From Cryptomeria japonica (Eukaryota; Streptophyta; Pinopsida; Cupressales; Cupressaceae): 56,000 nt of DNA. Position numbers and translations under genes: made by a program. The stretch spans positions 343,043,870 to 343,099,869 of the forward strand of contig NC_081412.1 of NCBI RefSeq assembly GCF_030272615.1, given 5' to 3'. Shown in pieces: positions 9,635 through 21,330 of this stretch. Every line of letters begins with the position of its first letter. The stretch's first letter is position 1. A model generated the notes under the pieces. It was not told where the DNA came from. It made no database searches and worked only from the letters and a program-made list of their open reading frames with translations.

Positions 9635-11205
9635 ATAGCGGCTGAGGAAGGGATTACTTATTTTGATGATGAATCAACAGAAGACTCTGATAGTGGTTTC
9701 GGAAATGGAAAGGAATGGATGTTCCTGGCTATTAAGGAAGATGATCTGGCATAGGAAAAGAATGTACCTTAAGAGAAGGTACTTTCTGCTAAAATTTAAG
9801 ACAAGGATGAATGGGTAATTGACAGTGGTTGTTCACATCATATGACTAGAGATAAAGGGAAGTTTCTATCTTTGCAAGAATTTGATCGGTCTAGTTGGAT
9901 TGGAGATGACAAAGTATGTATGATCAAAGGAAAAGGAAGTATATCATTGGATGGTAAGAACAATACTGACAATGTTTATTATGTTGAAGGTTTAATGCAT
10001 AATCTTTTAAGTGTAGGGCAATTGGTAGATAGGGGATTTCAACTACAGTTCAAGGATGGACAATGCAAAATCATTAATAGATCTAGTTTGGAGATAGCAA
10101 CCGGTACATAGAGAAAAGGTAATATGTTTCATTTAAATTCTGGTGAGAAGACATGTTTAATTACATAGATTGATGAGAGTTGGCTATGGCATAAAAGGAT
10201 GTGTCATGTGAATTTTGATTGCATTGTAAAGATCAGTTTAACTAAGGAAGTTAGGGATATACCTAAGATTATGAAGCCCTATAATCCGATATGTAAAGAA
10301 TGTCAAATGGGTAAATAGGTCAGAACCTCTTTTAGAAGTATACAAGATAAATCAAATGATGTTCTTGATCTTATTCATACTGATTTGTGTGGCCCTGCTA
10401 GAGTTAAAAAAATTTAATGTGATAGATATTTCATGGTAATCATTGATGATTATTCTAGAATGGCGTGGGTTACTTTTCTAAAAGAAAAATCTTAAGCATT
10501 TGAAAAGTTTAAAATCTTTAAGGCTAAAGTGGAAACTGAGACAGGATTGAAGATTAAATGTTTGAGGTCAGATCATTGTGGAGAATTCACATCCGGTGAG
10601 TTTAATAAATTTTTTGAGAAGCATGGTATAAGAAGACAATTTCTTGCTACTCGGACACCTCAGCAAAATGGAGTTGTGGAAAGGAAGAATAGAACTATCT
10701 TGGATGTTGCTAGAACAGTGTTGATGGAAGCTATTCTACCTCATATCTACTGGAGAGAATCTGTGAGCACATCGGTTTATACATTCAACAGAGTACATAT
10801 CAAAGGAGAAACCGATAAAATACCTTATGAATTATAGTTTGGCAATACACCTATAGTTAAGTATTTCAGAATTTTTGGTAGTAAATGTTATATCAGGAGA
10901 GATGATATCATTGGCAAATTTGATCCTAGATGTGATGAAGGAATATTTATTGGTTATTCTAATGAAAGAAAGGCATATAGATGTTATAACAAGAGATTGC
11001 AGAGAATTATGGATAGTCCTAATGTCAAAGTAGATGAGCTAAACAAAATTCAATTCAAAGTTTATGAGAAAGAACCGGCAGTGGAAATGATTATATCTAA
11101 ACTGGTAGCACCTTTACCGGAATAGAATGTTGAACTAGTTACTTTAGCAGTATCAAAGAACTCTACAGTAACTGAAGAACAAGGAAGAGGATTAGAGTCA
11201 GAGGA
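9635..11205 (+). pseudogene. pol: Element B protease and integrase
   Basis: The protease core WVIDSGCSHHMT is near 9812, with the DSG active-site triplet. The pre-integrase segment YYVEGLMHNLLSVGQL follows near 9979. The integrase zinc motif has WHKRMCHVNF and CKECQMGK (10180-10316). The catalytic core has HTDLCGP (D, about 10377), a second region with KCLRSDHCGEFTSGEF (about 10556), where the usual GGEF is CGEF, and QQNGVVERKNRT with the Glu (about 10660). Stops occur near 10109, 10166, 10316, 10417, 10493 and 10835. The integrase inserts the DNA copy into the host genome. It keeps the catalytic residues but not an open frame. The frame is lost at about 11205. Confidence 0.9.
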
Positions 11206-12375
11206 CTCCTAGGCATGTGAGATTGAATCATTCAAAAGATCAGATAATTGAGGATAAGAGCAATGGAGTGATGACAAGAAGAAGATTGGCAACTAATGAG
11301 GTATGCTTAATTTCACAAGTTGAGCCGGTATCAGTAATTGAGGCATGTAAAGGTAAATATTGGTTGAAAGCTATGGAAGAAGAATTAGATTAGATTGAGG
11401 AAAATAACACATGGACTTTGGTTCACCACCCTAAAAATAAGAATGTTATTGGAACTAAATGGGTTTGTAGGAATAAATTGAATGAGGATGGTAAATTTAT
11501 AAGGAATAAGGCTAGATTGGTTTGTAAAGGATACTCTCAAAAGGAAGGAATTGATTATGGAGAGACTTTTGCACCTATAGCTAGGATTGAAGCTGTAAGA
11601 TTATTTCTTGCCTATGCTGCTTGTAAAAACTACACGGTTTATCAGATGGATGTTAAATGCGAATTTTTGAATGGGTATCTTGATGAGGAAATTTATATTG
11701 AGCACCTTGATGGTTTTTCACTATCAGATGATACAAACATGGTTTGCAGGTTAAGGAAATGTTTATATGGATTGAAACAACCACCTAGATCTTGGTATGC
11801 AAGGTTGGATAAATATATTTTGAAACTTGGTTTTACAAAGGGTAGTGCTGACAATAATTTATATTATAAAATCACTAATGATGATATATTGATTATTGAA
11901 GTATTTGTTGATGACATTATTTTTGGAGGTGAAGATAAGTTAAGCATAGAATTTTCTAAGAATATGGAGAAAGAATTTGAGATGTCTATGATTGTGACAT
12001 GAAATTTTTCTTAGGTTTGCAGATTACTCAGACTGAAAAAGGTATTTTTATTTGTCAAACTAAATATGCTAAGGAATTGTTGAAGAAATTTGGTATGGGA
12101 GATTCTAAATTGGTAAGTACTCCTATGGATACAAGTGAGAAATTGACAAGAAAAGATGTTTCTGCACCGATAAATCCTACAAGATACAAATCTATGATTG
12201 GAGGTCTGCTTTATTTGACTCAGACTAGGCCTGACATTATGAATGATGTTTATATTATTTCAAGATTTCAGAGTGATCCTAGAGAGAATCATGAGATTGC
12301 GGTGAAAAGGATTCTTAGATACTTGCAAGGTACACCAGAATATGGTTTGTCGCACCCTAAGGATGATAACTTTAC
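11206..12375 (+). pseudogene. pol: Element B reverse transcriptase
   Basis: Ty1/copia reverse transcriptase. [18 protein letters not shown] (about 11445), [33 protein letters not shown] (the usual SAFLNG is CEFLNG), [17 protein letters not shown] and the active site FVDDIIFGG (about 11910) are all visible. It occupies a different frame from integrase up to about 12000, then returns to the first frame at KFFLGLQITQTEKG, so two frameshifts bracket this domain. YLTQTRPDI marks the C-terminal side. It would copy the element RNA into DNA in the cytoplasmic particle. Confidence 0.92.
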
Positions 12376-12856
12376 TTTATGTGCATATACAGATGTTGAT
12401 TGAGCTAGAGATGTTGATGACCAGAAAAGTACTTCTGGTGGAGCTTTCTTTCTTGGAAATAAGTTGGTCTCATGGATCAACAAGAAACAATCATGTACTT
12501 CTTTATCTACTACTGAAGCTAAGTATGTTGTTGCTTCTACTAACTATACACAAGTTTTATGGATGAAGAAAATTTTGAAGGATATAAAGGAATGTTGTGA
12601 TGCCTTGGTAGTTATTCACTGTGATAGCTCTACTGCTATTGATATATCAAAGAATTCGGTATTTCATACTAGGACAAAGCACATATCTATCAAGTGCAAC
12701 TTTTTGAAGGAAAAGGTGGAAGCAAATGAAGTCAGATTCATTTATGTGAATGCTAAAGAGAATATTGCAAATATTTTCACTAAACCTTTGCCCAAGGAAT
12801 CATTTGAGTACCTGAGAGACAGATTGGGAGTTTTTGCCCCTCTAGTAGAGACTTGA
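12376..12856 (+). pseudogene. pol: Element B RNase H
   Basis: Contains YTDVD-stop-ARD where the normal copia sequence has a Trp after the Asp, then KSTSGGAFFLGNKLVSW, STTEAKYVV, HCDSSTAIDISKN, RTKHISIKCNFLKE and NIFTKPLP. This is the standard copia RNase H that degrades the RNA strand during reverse transcription. The polyprotein stop is TGA at 12854-12856. Only the one internal TGA (near 12402) breaks it. Confidence 0.9.
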
Positions 12857-13230
12857 TTGATGCGGTTTGGCATCAGTCCGGTATGCATTATCAGAGATAC
12901 TATTCATTCCGACACTGATGTGGGGATGCTATTGCTTAGGGGGAGTAGTCAGCTTTGTGATTCAGTGGTTTATGTTTTTGCTTTGATATTTTTGTCAAAT
13001 TTTTGGCATTGATGTCAAAGGGTGAGTGATATTGATGTGAAAAAGGAAGTGAAAAAGAATAAGAAAAGGGAGAGATTCAAATATTTATAGAGATATTATT
13101 TACAATGGGAGTTTGGGTTTTATTTCCGAGCTATATGTGGGAGATTGTTGGTTGTCTTCCATTGGGGGAGACTTGTTTGGCATTTCTTGTTACTTATATA
13201 TTTTTCACATCTAGTATTGCCATCAATGCC
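12857..13230 (+). other. Element B 3' non-coding region
   Basis: No supported gene. It contains PPT-like runs 'cttagggggagtag' (about 12936) and 'attgggggagac' (about 13161) ahead of the true PPT. Confidence 0.6.
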
Positions 13231-13242
13231 AAAGGGGTAGAT
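13231..13242 (+). promoter_or_regulatory. Element B polypurine tract
   Basis: AAAGGGGTAGAT directly precedes the TG of the 3' LTR. It is the same CAATGCC-PPT-TGTTGG layout as in element A, with one G-to-T change. Confidence 0.82.
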
Positions 13243-14427
13243 TGTTGGCCATTTGTTGGAATTGATTATGTGTTGCATTTATGTTTTATCATTGATGCCA
13301 ATAATAGTTGTTTGGATGCTTTACCAACACCCTTCTGGTCCCGATAGGTTGAGTGGTTTCTGGTTAATTTGGATCCGGCATGATCCAGTAGGCTCCGGTA
13401 TGATTTGGTGATGGAATTGGCTTGTTCATGATACTCATCCTCATACTCAATCAGTTGGTTTTGGTCTGGTGATCAGATGCTATCATGTTTGCTTAGAAGC
13501 TTGGTTTTTGGTTCCAGTGAGGGTTTCACCGACAGAGCTTTTTATGAAGATCTTTGATGAATTGCATAAGTGGTGTTGGTGCAAATTCTAGTAGAGTTTC
13601 AAGATTCTGATGGTGATCATGTTCAAGACTTGGCAGATGGAGATCATTGTTGAAGCATATGGACCTATATTGGGTCCTGGTTGATCTAGGTTATGGACCG
13701 GCTTTAATGTAATGTGTGGACTGGACCTCTCGATGTGTTTTTGGGATGTCTTATGTGTTTGATATTATTTGTTTGGTCTAAGGCCAACATGGTTTGTAAT
13801 TATGTAATTGGTTTATTATCTGGTGGCCGACTTGATTGTTTATGGTTGAGGGTTTGTATATATAGATGTAAGATCTCATTGTAGATCATCATGGTTGTGT
13901 TAGAGATCATGGTCAAGGAATGTAATGTGCGAATAATGTAATATCATTCAGGCAAAGGATTTGGTCAACCATTGGAGATCGAATTGGGTTTATGTAAGAG
14001 GATTTAGTCCTCTGGTATTGATCTTAACCAAAACTATACTCAGGCATTGGAGATGCTATCTTTTGCAGTTCAACACTTCTCTGGATTGTAGTATGGATTT
14101 CTATGTAGTCAGTGAGGCTCCTTTTGTGATGAGCACTGCACTCTAGGTTGTTGGCCTTCCTGCAAGTGTAGGCACCTCAATTGTAATTAACATACTTATT
14201 GTAGTAGTTTTTCCCTTTATCGGGTTTTCCATGTATAAATCTTGGTGTCATGTGGATGGTATTTATTTTGTGATCATTGTTTATGCTTAATTGGTTTAAC
14301 TGTCATTCTGGTATTAATGTTTTGGGTTCAGGTATTAAATTTTTAATTGCTAATGGTTCCGGTAATCTCTGACAACTTATTCACCCCCCCCTCTCAATTA
14401 TCTTCTGACTATTTGAACTGTGTAACA
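13243..14427 (+). repeat. Element B 3' LTR
   Basis: A 1,185-bp LTR, TGTTGGCC...TGTAACA, pairing with the split 5' LTR (1-440 and 7978-8580). A TATA-like TATATATA is at 13857-13864. It is uninterrupted and shows what the 5' copy looked like before A inserted. Confidence 0.93.
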
Positions 14428-15123
14428 GGTGCAACTATTACTGATGATTCTAATGTGATTTTTGGTGTTTCCTAATTATTTTCTATTTGTTTTGATGATC
14501 CACATTGATCGTTGTGTGAATTAATTGTGGTTTTTATGAACCAATGATGATTTTCATGTTATACGGTATTTCTAGTGGTGTAGCGTGTTGCGGTTGATCT
14601 TGGCATGATTTCTGGTGGAGTTTTTAGGTCCATGCTATGTCATGTAAATAATTATATTGGTCCAGTGGCTGATCTTTATATCATGTGATGTAAATTTATA
14701 ATTGTGAGTTGAGGGTTTAGCTGACCTTGTTGTCAAGGTTGATGATATGTATATATAAGTATCATATTCATGTAATTTAGATATAGAAGGTGTGTTTGTA
14801 TTATCAGAGAGAGCTTTATGTGTAGAAAAAGATTCATTCTTTGGAAATTGTGATTGAGAAGAGATCGGTGTTGCAGAACAGACATTTGTGCTTAAGCAGA
14901 ACTGTAATTAGGCATTTGGAGATGCTATTCTTTCAGTTTATTTCTTCCGGGTTGTAGTCTGAATCGTGTTGTAAGTCACTGAGACTTTCCTAAGGGTTGT
15001 AGTCTTTCGGGTCATTGTATTTGAGCAGTAAGCTCTAGGCAGTGAGCCTGAATGCATGTGCATTCCCCATTATAATATTTTCACATACTACTACAAAGTA
15101 TCATCTTACTATAGGTAGGTTCT
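14428..15123 (+). repeat. Relic of a related copia LTR
   Basis: Parts resemble the B LTR in order but are diverged: 'ggcatttggagatgctatt', 'attgtagtctgaat', 'agtcactgagactttcc', 'ctctaggcagtgagcctg' and 'tactataggtaggttc' match B at about 14045-14220. It has its own TATA-like TATATATAAG near 14752. It is cut on the left by B and on the right by the putative LTR of D. No ORF is supported. Confidence 0.5.
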
Positions 15124-16368
15124 TGTTTGCCTAGCCAATAGGAACAATAACTAGAGCTAAATTTTTAAACCAAAGATTGGTCATCCATTCTGAGTAGCTA
15201 TCATCTCCATGACTGAAGTTCATTTACTTATCAACCCAAGGATGTATTACTTAAAATGGGTATGCATTGTATATGCACTAAGTTCCTGTGATAGTCATTC
15301 TATACTACTGCAGCAACTAAGTCTATTTGAAATAAACAAGCAAAAATATAACAACTAAATGGCTATAGGAAATCTTAACATTAATAGAAGATTCTAACTA
15401 AATAACTGTTCACTAAGTTCAAAGATGACAAACAAGAATTAATCTATCTGCTTTGGCTGCAAGAACAGTCACAAGATCTTGTTCCAGTGGCTACAGGAAT
15501 AGTCAGTCACTGGAACATCTACTGCAGCAAAAAGGAAACTTAATGTAACAAACACACATGAATACTCAAAAAGTGGGCCCCCTTGGATGAGTGTATCCAG
15601 ACTTCAAAGATGATTCTATATACTCAGAATAACATAGATTTTATTCATTATTTCCAAAAGTCGATACAATACATGAAATAAGAGAAATGCTTCTAATTCT
15701 GGAAAACACTGTCTAACCTCTGAGAAGAGGTGTAGGTCCTTATTTAGAAGAAAATTATAACAAACTTCGTACTACCTAGATCATGCCCATGAAATTAGGT
15801 GGAAAACATTTATGACTACAAGGAGAAGAAGTTAATCCACAGAAAATGTGGAATCTAACTAAACCGCAGCCAAGAATATAGCATGGTGATGTATACTAGA
15901 TTGATGCTTGGTGGAGACAAACATAAATGAATCTAGTATCGCCTCACTATTCCTTTGCTGATTATTTTGTACACCATCTTCTCTATTGTTTTAAATTTTT
16001 AACCACCTCGAAATGTCTCCAACTTCTTTCATGACATGATTCTCTATCTGGCTTAAAATAACCGCTTCTGTAGTAACCTATTTACTCCTGCATTTAAAGG
16101 TTAGAACATACAAGCATACATATATATCTATTTTCATGAATCATAACATTTAGACATCCACAAATGATATTACCTATGATAATCCGCATGGAAACATGAA
16201 TATTAGGTCAAAACAATATAGGGTTTAAAGGGTTTAGTTATCATTCAAAATGAACATAGTTAAACTTTAATACATCACATGACTCAAACACTATCCCAAT
16301 ATGAAACTTATAACATAGGAAAAACTTATCAGTTATAGAAATAAAAGAGCTATTATTTTAGCTCATCA
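15124..16368 (-). repeat. Putative 3' LTR of element D
   Basis: On the + strand this begins TGTTTGCC and ends CTCATCA, then TTTTCTCCCCAAC. Read on the minus strand, a purine run GTTGGGGAGAAAA precedes a TG...CA segment of 1,245 bp, just after the stop of the D ORF. This is the layout of a PPT and 3' LTR. The partner LTR and the TSD are outside or disrupted, so this is inference. I see no gene in the stretch. Confidence 0.4.
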
Positions 16369-16380
16369 TTTTCTCCCCAA
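16369..16380 (-). promoter_or_regulatory. Putative polypurine tract of element D
   Basis: Minus-strand TTGGGGAGAAAA sits between the D stop codon (16382-16384) and the putative LTR start. Confidence 0.4.
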
Positions 16381-16381
16381 C

Positions 16382-16874
16382 TTAATGTCTTGTTGATCCT
16401 CCAGCAAGAGGAAAATTCCTTATTCGGGCACTGACTCGTAAATCACCTATGCTTCCTTGTACTGTGCCTCCTGTAGCCAAGTTCCAATAAAACCCTTTCA
16501 TCTTTTCCAACCAAGTCTACCTGGCTTCCTCTACGGCCTCATCATACGGTTTGTCTATAGTCCTCCATCCCATCAATGGCCACATAAGGATAGGTGGCTG
16601 AAATATCAAAGGTAGCCAATTATTGCTTTTTTTCCTACCTAATTGGATATACTTGGGAGCTCTTTGTGTGGATGCATGATAATTGGGCAATGAATGGGGT
16701 TCACCCTACTTTAGGTCCTCTAGAAGATTATTCCAATGATGAACCAGACATTCAATTGCATCTTGATTCTTAGTTCTAACCAGATTTTCATATTCCTAAA
16801 ATACATCCTCTCTCAATGATAAAACCTGGCTTCTCACATCAGGTCTAGTCAACAACTTTTTCCATTCATAGTAA
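16382..16874 (-). pseudogene. Element D ORF, C-terminal part (continues from 24554-25676)
   Basis: Read on the minus strand from 16869, this continues the frame left at 24554 on the other side of element C. Recognisable stretches include YEWKKLLTRPDVRSQVLSL, ECLVHHWNNLLEDL, GRKKSNNWLPLIFQPPIL and RVSARIRNFPLAGGS, with the stop TAA at 16382-16384. It is rich in Trp and in basic residues. I do not recognise the family. Three in-frame stops occur at likely Gln codons. Being next to a PPT-like run suggests it is the last coding part of a retroelement rather than a host gene. Bases 16870-16874 (AGTAA) are the left TSD copy of C. Confidence 0.55.
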
Positions 16875-18403
16875 TGATAGTTCTGATACTTAAAGATAAG
16901 TACAAATGCGAAGCTAATAAGATGAGAGGGGGGGGGTGAATCATACAAACTTAATCTTTCATAAAAACATCAGATTCAACCTCGGTAAATATACTTTAGT
17001 AATATAACCAAAACTGCTAAAATGCAAACTCAAAAGCATATGAACATCATAACACTCATAACACAAGATTTAACGTGGAAACCCAAATAGGGAAAAACCA
17101 CCATGGGATTTCGGACCCACTAATAAATATACTCTTCTAGAGTATGCTCGGTTGAAAGCAATTCCTGTTAAAGATTACAAACACATTGCTAGATGTGACC
17201 CAGTTAAGGGATTTTCCTCAGATCTGTTAGGATCTTCACCTTGTTAGAAGTGACCTTGTTAGAGGATTTCAAACACTTAATCAGAATGTCACCTTGCTAG
17301 AGGGTTTTACAAATAATACTATTAAGTCCACTCGGTTAAGAGATTTTCTATCACTTTCACAAAATAACAGAAATAAAAATCTATATGCAACTTCACATAT
17401 AAAATGCTAAAGCAGATTCTTATTTGCTCAATACAATATAGACATAGAACTAATCTTGTCCATCTGCTGGGCTCTATACTCTGTTTATTCAAAATAGGTC
17501 TTCAAGCTTCTGTGCTCGGTAATCACTATGTAGCATCCCTGTGCATACACTTGCCCACATACATTGTTTATCAATAGTTCCCTATTTATAAACAATTTGC
17601 CAATCGCTTAATCTCCTTGATCATATTTCCCATGATCAATCATAGCCATTAGATCTTCAAACTTTGACCAGGTTCAATGTATCCTTCGATCTGAAAAACA
17701 TTTTACCCTGCCTTGGAACTTGCATACATTTCTTGGAACTTGTGCTAGGGTATTGCGGTTCAATATAAGCTATAGATCTTCCTGCCGATTTTCCTTTGCC
17801 ATAGATTCTTTAACAAACTTCATTCACGACATACCAATCATTTAATCATGGCCAGCTCATCAGCTTCCTTCATTAAATAACGCTTGTAATCATTTAATGC
17901 ATTTTTGTTACAGCTCAGTTACAACTCGGTGAATACTAAACTTCACTCAGTAGACATTCTGCCTTCATTAACCGATAGCGATAACCTTAGGGTTTACCAA
18001 CTAGGTTCCTTAGGGTTTACCGACTAGGTTCTTTGCTCGGTAACATAGTATAGTATTAACCTTACAATCAATAGCATATGTATGATATCAAAACAATCTA
18101 AACATCATGATCTCATCATTGTCTAACTCAGTAATAGTTGCCCATTGAATAACTTATTTATCCCCTTATCCATCATATTCTTTCTGTGTCTTTTACCGAC
18201 ATCTTTATACTCATCAAATCATACTTCTCAAGATATGGCAACATCATACTGAATTAGAAAATCAATTTCCTGACATCAATGACAAAATAATAATATTAAG
18301 ACAATAAACATCCTTAGTCAGTTATATCCATAATCATCAACAACCTTCTCAATATCCTTATTGAAATGCCAACAATCTCCCATTGTCTGTTAAAATGCCA
18401 ACA
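16875..18403 (-). repeat. Element C 3' LTR
   Basis: 1,529 bp, pairing with 23015-24553. On the minus strand it starts TGTTGGCATTTTAACAGACA and about 29 bases in repeats a PPT-plus-start sequence, GGGAGATTGTTGGCATTTC. A TATA box (minus TATAAATA) is at 17583-17590. The conserved block 'cgtggaaacccaaataggg' and 'aaaaaccaccatggg' is at about 17073-17107. Confidence 0.93.
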
Positions 18404-18809
18404 ACTCTCCCTTTGGCATTGATGGAAAAACCAATTGATTTGACCTAATTGATTCAAATTGTTGTGCTGAAATGCTCTCCTTCTGTCATCAGAATTCTCC
18501 CCCATACATTAGTCTTCTCCTCTTTTCTCAGTCTTTCTTTTCTGCTTTTCTCCAGTCTTCTCCAGTCTTCTCCCCCTTTGACAACAATGCCAAAAAGTAA
18601 AGAACTAAGACATAATTTCTTCTTGTATGAAGTGATTTCCTGTTGTTATTTGTCAACTTTAGTCTCGGTCAGAGCATTTTGGTTTCAATTCCTATTCCCT
18701 ATATTGTTTCCTGCACACCTTTAGAAAACATCCTAAAGTGTGTAAAGCAGCATCAACTCTTAAAAGATATTCGGTAGAGTCATCGAATTGATGCTTTCAC
18801 CGAACTCAG
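18404..18809 (-). other. Element C 3' non-coding region and PPT
   Basis: The minus-strand PPT AAAGGGAGAGT (18404-18414) directly precedes the LTR start, in the context 'catcaatgccaaaggg'. The rest, up to the pol stop at 18810, contains pyrimidine-rich + strand (purine-rich minus) runs such as 18519-18570. No gene is supported. Confidence 0.65.
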
Positions 18810-19310
18810 TCAGTGAGTAGAAGATAGGGGTAGGACCCCTAGCTTACTTCTGAGATACTCAAAAGTGTCCCTTGGCAATGGCTTGGTGAAGATATCTGTT
18901 ATTTGTTCCTTTGTGCTAACATACTCCAACACCACTTTCTTCTCTTGAGCTTCTTCTCTAAGATAATGATATTTGATAGAGATGTGCTTTGTCTTAGAGT
19001 ACATAAAAAGATTCTTTGAAATGTTAATGACACTAGTATTGTCATAGAATATAGTTACTAGCTCGGTAACTTTCTCATGTATACCTTCCAACAGTTGTTT
19101 GATCCATGCTATGTTGGTACAATTCAATGCTGCAACAACATATTCAACTTCTGTTGTTGATTGTGAAACACATCCTTGTTTCTTGCTAAGCCAACTGACT
19201 AGCCTTTCTCCTAAAAAGAAAGCTCCTCCACTTGTGCTTTTTTCTGTCATCAATGTTGCCTGCCCAATCAACATCAGTATACAATTTTAAATCAAAATCA
19301 TTTCTTTTCT
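18810..19310 (-). pseudogene. pol: Element C RNase H
   Basis: Visible in order: EKSTSGGAFFLGERLVSW, STTEVEYVVAAL, FYDNTSVINISKN, SKTKHISIKYHYLREE and DIFTKPLPRDTFEYLRSKLG, then the stop at 18810-18812. This is the copia RNase H. The segment before KSTSG is in a shifted frame, so the first catalytic Asp region is separated from the rest by a small indel near 19265. Confidence 0.9.
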
Positions 19311-20144
19311 GATATACTAAGCCATAATCCTCAGTGCCTTTCAAGTATCTAAAAATTCATTTGATTGCTATCATGTGTGTTTCCTTAGGATCTGCAGAGA
19401 ATCTTGCAACTATACCTACTGCATGTGCAACTTTCCAATCATGGATCGGTAAAGTGTCTCATCAACAGATGCAGATTCATCATTCTTTGATAGTTTATAG
19501 TTGGTAGTCATAGGAGTACTTACTGGTTTTGAATCCTCCATTCCAAATTTCTTCAAGATTTCCTTTATGCACTTGGATTGAGTAATGAAAATTTCATCTT
19601 TCATTTGTAGTATCTATAAGCCTATGAAATACTTTATCTCACCAATTAATGACATCTCAAATTCTTTGCTCATTTCATTTCCAAAGTTCTTACATAGAGA
19701 GTCATTTCGACAAAATATAATATCATCAACAAATATGGCTGAGATCAGTATTCCATTTTCATCATTCTTCATGTAAATATTGTTGTTCTCACTTGTCCTT
19801 ATAAAATCAATCTTAATCAAATAAGAGTGCAATCTTTCATACCATGCTCTAGGTGCTTGTTTCAGACCATATAAAGCTTTGTTCAATTTACATACCTGAT
19901 CTTTATTATTGTCTTTAGCAAATCCTTCAGGTTGTTCAATAAAAAATTCTTCTTCTAATATACCATTCAGAAATGCAGATTTGACATCCATTTGATATAC
20001 CTTGAAATTCTTGTAAGCAGCATATTCCAACAATGTTCTTACTCCTTCAAGTCTAGCCACAGGTGCAAAAGTCTCACCATAATCAATTCCTTCTTCTTGG
20101 GCATCACCTTTGCAAACTAGTCTTGCTTTATTTCGAATGACCTC
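19311..20144 (-). pseudogene. pol: Element C reverse transcriptase
   Basis: Ty1/copia reverse transcriptase with [38 protein letters not shown], active site [13 protein letters not shown] (about 19703-19740), KYFIGL and later KPVSTPMTTNYKLS. A stop near 19614 separates the thumb and connection region (19416-19604). The catalytic YVDD variant is FVDD, as in element B. Confidence 0.92.
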
Positions 20145-21330
20145 TCATTTTTCATTCAGCTTGTTTCTGAAAATCCATTTTGTACCAATTACATTTTTGT
20201 CCTTCGGTCTTGGGACCAGTGTCCATGTGTCATTCTTCTTGATTTGATCAATCTCTTCTGTCATAGAATTTATCCAATCTTCCCTATTAAATTCCTCTTT
20301 CACTATTCTCGGTTCAAATTCAGATATCAGACATGTGTTTTGTCTCAGTTTGTTCCTTGTCATCACTGGATCATCCTTATCTCCTATAATCTGACTTGGT
20401 GCATGATGTCTTCTAACATACTTGGCTAATACAGGCTTGGTAGGCTCTATATGATCTTCTTCATCACTCAGTAACTGGATATTCTCTTCATTTCCTTCTG
20501 CAATTTTCTCGATAGGACTTGTCGGTTGAACATAGACAAATTCATCATAATCTTCTGGTTCCTTGGAATTTCCTTCATTGTTTCTTTCTGCAAATTCATC
20601 AATTTTCACATTTGCACTTTCTACTATTTTGTTAGATGATTTGATCAGACATTTAAATGCTTTACTTCTAGAAGAATAACCAAGAAATGTTCCTTCTTCA
20701 CTTTTCTGATCAAACATGCCATTTCTATCATCCTTGTGTACATAGCATCTACTTCCAAAGATTCTAAAATAACTTACATTAGGTTTCTTGTCATACCAGA
20801 TTTCATATGGTGTCTTCAAAGTACCTTTCTTCAGTTGTACTCGGTTCAGGGTGTAAACTGTTGTGCTTATTGCTTCTCTCCAAAATGTTTGTGGCACTTT
20901 CTTTTCAATCATCAAGGTTCTGGCACAATCCACAATAGATCTGTTTCTTCTCTCAGCAATTCCATTTTGTTGTGGAGTTCTCGGTGCAGAGATTTGTCTT
21001 TTAATACCATGATCATTGCAGAATAAGTTGAACTCATCAAATGTGAACTCTCCTCCTCTATCTGATCTAAGACATTTCAGTTGTCTTCCTGTTTCATTTT
21101 CAACTCTTGCCTTGTACCATTTAAACATTTGAAAAGCTTCTGATTTCTCTTTTAAAAACATTATTGACATCATCCACAAATAATATGGAATATTGGTCAC
21201 CATAATAACTTTGAACTTTCATAGGACCACAAAGATCAGTGTGCACAAGATCTAAAATTCCCTTAGAGGTGTAAGACTTACTTGTAAAGCTTGATCTTGT
21301 CATTTTACCCATCTGGCATCCTCAGCACAG
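20145..21330 (-). pseudogene. pol: Element C integrase
   Basis: LDLVHTDLCGPMKVQSYYGD carries the first Asp (about 21240). MFLKEKSEAFQMFKWYKARV follows in a shifted frame. CLRSDRGGEFTFDEF has the second Asp (about 21065), and PQQNGIAERRNRSI has the Glu (about 20965). The copia C-terminal region YFRIFGSRCYVHKDDRNGMF follows, leading into the reverse transcriptase fingers at [18 protein letters not shown] frame change between 21121 and 21203 falls inside the catalytic core. Confidence 0.92.

Larger units (their letters stand above)
1..14427 (+). mobile_element. Element B: Ty1/copia LTR retrotransposon, 5' end off the window
   Basis: Order on the + strand: 5' LTR (1-440 and 7978-8580, split by element A), iMet primer site at 8583, gag, protease, integrase, reverse transcriptase, RNase H (8639-12856), PPT at 13231, and 3' LTR 13243-14427. 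The order integrase before reverse transcriptase defines Ty1/copia. Base 1 of the window matches about position 171 of the 3' LTR, so roughly 170 bases of the 5' LTR lie outside. The polyprotein carries many in-frame stops and at least two frameshifts, so this copy is dead. Its own TSD cannot be tested because the left edge is missing. Confidence 0.93.

Noticed and set aside
20244-21026. + strand ORFs inside element C
   Set aside because: Antisense shadows of the copia integrase and reverse transcriptase region.
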